Below, piece after piece: positions 5,788 through 6,880 of a stretch of DNA of 6,880 nt; the first letter of the stretch is position 1; every line of letters starts with the position of its first letter. Source of the stretch: an uncultured Clostridia bacterium (lineage in GTDB: Bacteria; Bacillota; Clostridia; Oscillospirales; Acutalibacteraceae); assembly GCA_904420155.1 (NCBI GenBank), contig CAJFUH010000031.1, positions 1 to 6,880 on the forward strand, in the 5' to 3' direction. The translations under genes and the position numbers were made by a program. The notes below the pieces were generated by a model. It saw only the letters and a program-made list of their open reading frames with translations. It had not been told where the DNA came from and ran no database searches.

Positions 5788-6083
5788 TTATAAACATTCC
5801 TATTCCTTCCCAAACAAAATATTCTCAGAAAAAACTCTTACGATTTAGGAAACTACATCCTGAAAAAGAGAAAAGAAAAGGCCCCGCCATTTCTGATGCC
5901 CTCCATGGGCTGTTTGAGCAGCTCCTTAAAGGCCAGGAGCCATGGAAAGAGTTTGGTCCATTGCAAGCAAAATCTCTTAGGGATCTTTGCCCCAGATCCA
6001 TTCCCAATGGGGGGAAGGCGCTGTCTTTCCCAGATCTATCAGATGTGCAATCCTCATTGATCCCTTGTTACTTACTATTTTGA
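5778..6083. pseudogene. Possible decayed gene, strand uncertain
   Basis: From about 5880 to 6060 the DNA is GC-richer than the AT-rich DNA to its left and reads like protein, yet has no intact gene. The plus frame is open from 5778 to the TGA at 6081-6083 without an ATG; its middle reads GPAISDALHGLFEQLLKGQE, then PWKEFGPLQAKSL, an amphipathic-helix pattern. On the minus strand, an ATG at 6057 with AAGGG before it opens 26 codons (MRIAHLIDLGKTAPSPHWEW...) to a TAA at 5979. A shift of frame there continues into KRFCLQWTKLFPWLLAFKEL and on to a TAG near 5850. Either strand could be the original. No family is recognised; a fragment of a mobile element or of a gene next to the CLC transporter is possible. 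No terminator for the CLC gene was found here. Confidence 0.3.
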
Positions 6084-6880
6084 TTGATAAATTCCGGCTT
6101 TAATTTAGAGTACAGAATTTTCTGACCGCTGTAGAGGCCGTAATATCCAGAAAGCATATAACTGACTGCGCAGGCTATGGCAAATAAAAGCAATCCTTCT
6201 GCCCCAAAGAGTTCTACGCTGAGGATAATCGATGTAACCGGGCAATTGACCACCCCGCAAAACAAAGCCACCAAACCGATAGCAGCTCCAAAGGAGGGGT
6301 CTAGCCCCAAAAACCCTCCCGCTACGCATCCAAAAGTAGAGCCGACAAAAAAAGTGGGGACAATTTCTCCCCCTTTGAATCCGGCTCCCAACGTAAGGGC
6401 CGTAAAAAGCATCTTTAGGATAAAGGCTTCCGGACGTGCCTGCCCCTGCATGGCGTTCTGAATGATATTCATACCCGCTCCGTTATAATCTCTTGTTTGA
6501 ACGAGGTATGTCAAAGCGACCACCAGTATTCCCCCGGCCATCGCGCGAATGATACTATTCGGCAGGAGCTTCCGGTACATGCCGCCCGTCCAGTGCAAGC
6601 CTTTACAAAAAAGGACGCTCAAACCCCCGCAGAGCGCTGCCAGCAGCACAACTTGCCCGATGGAAACAGGGCCCAAATCCGGTATTCCGGTAATGGAAAA
6701 AGCAGTAGGGGAAATCCCAAACCCGTGCGCAATAGAAAAACCAACCACAGCGGCCAGCACACAAGGGACAATCGCGGCGTAATACATCACTCCCACGCTA
6801 ATGACTTCCATGGAAAACACAGCTGCCGTCAGCGGCGCGCCGAATAAAGCAGAAAAAGCGGCGCTCATCCCGCACATCAC
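6068..6880 (-). CDS. CLC family anion channel/transporter, C-terminal part (partial)
   Basis: The last 270 residues of a CLC integral membrane protein; the N-terminus, including the gating-glutamate GREGP region, lies beyond the window, so the first codon here is not a start. Numbering from the window edge: MSAAFSALFGAPLTAAVFSMEV (5-26) is CLC helix H and the following turn. Hydrophobic helices follow at about 33-52, 74-92, 112-128, 154-167, 176-193, 197-210, 214-224 and 228-243. The filter-region segment GAGFKGGEIVPTFFVGSTFG (165-184) carries GGEIVP where chloride-type CLCs have GxFxP. As far as I recall, GGExxP with that Glu is typical of fluoride-exporting (CLC-F) members. Glu 25 aligns by eye with E202 of E. 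coli ClcA, and the E203 position is Val. The central Tyr may be Y250 (GLYS). No CBS or RCK domain follows; the protein ends 13 residues after LYSK. The stop is TAA at 6068-6070. Confidence 0.92.
   Translation of the reverse strand: MMCGMSAAFSALFGAPLTAAVFSMEVISVGVMYYAAIVPCVLAAVVGFSIAHGFGISPTAFSITGIPDLGPVSIGQVVLLAALCGGLSVLFCKGLHWTGGMYRKLLPNSIIRAMAGGILVVALTYLVQTRDYNGAGMNIIQNAMQGQARPEAFILKMLFTALTLGAGFKGGEIVPTFFVGSTFGCVAGGFLGLDPSFGAAIGLVALFCGVVNCPVTSIILSVELFGAEGLLLFAIACAVSYMLSGYYGLYSGQKILYSKLKPEFINQNSK

Noticed and set aside
6497..6847. Plus-strand open frame of 116 codons opposite the CLC gene
   Set aside because: The low-complexity polar sequence is typical of the antisense of membrane-protein codons; the minus-strand CLC protein is clear.
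1..6880. CRISPR array, tRNA or rRNA genes, complete insertion sequence
   Set aside because: No regularly spaced direct repeats, tRNA-like cloverleaf, rRNA sequence or transposase with terminal inverted repeats was seen.

Overview
The window looks like a chromosomal segment of a low- to mid-GC Bacillota, probably a Clostridia-class anaerobe. The evidence is AGGAGG-type ribosome binding sites, a canonical T-box leader, sigma-70-type promoters with 17-bp spacers, and families common in that class: long-form LeuA, SfsA, YjbQ and a CLC transporter with a GGExxP motif. The assignment rests on style and families, not on a marker gene.

Layout, left to right. Positions 1-180 hold a GC-rich block of short perfect hairpins, probably an intergenic repeat. 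A GNAT acetyltransferase gene (181-669, minus) runs into it. Positions 670-910 are AT-rich and contain the promoter (876-904) of a tRNA-Leu-type T-box leader (about 911-1220). That leader controls leuA (1276-2934, plus), which encodes 2-isopropylmalate synthase and is closed by a strong terminator (2949-2999). Next comes a minus-strand operon, read right to left: a second GNAT protein (4315-5046), sfsA (3629-4318, overlapping it by ATGA) and yjbQ (3172-3591). A divergent intergenic region (5047-5281) carries promoters on both strands and leads to an unrecognised 79-residue gene (5282-5521, plus).

The least explained part is 5522-6067. A near-consensus minus-strand promoter (5730-5758) is bracketed by two TTAG-N6-CTAA dyads. 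It would produce a structured transcript of about 165 nt ending at an intrinsic terminator (5555-5596), with no ordinary gene inside. It looks like a regulated small RNA or attenuated leader. Beside it, about 5778-6083, is a GC-richer stretch with protein-like but broken reading frames on both strands, probably a decayed gene. The window ends inside a CLC-type anion transporter gene (minus) whose N-terminal part lies outside.

Functionally, leuA is switched on when tRNA-Leu is uncharged. The GNAT2-sfsA-yjbQ operon combines three poorly understood housekeeping-type proteins. The CLC protein probably handles chloride or fluoride. Apart from the operon, no shared pathway links the blocks.
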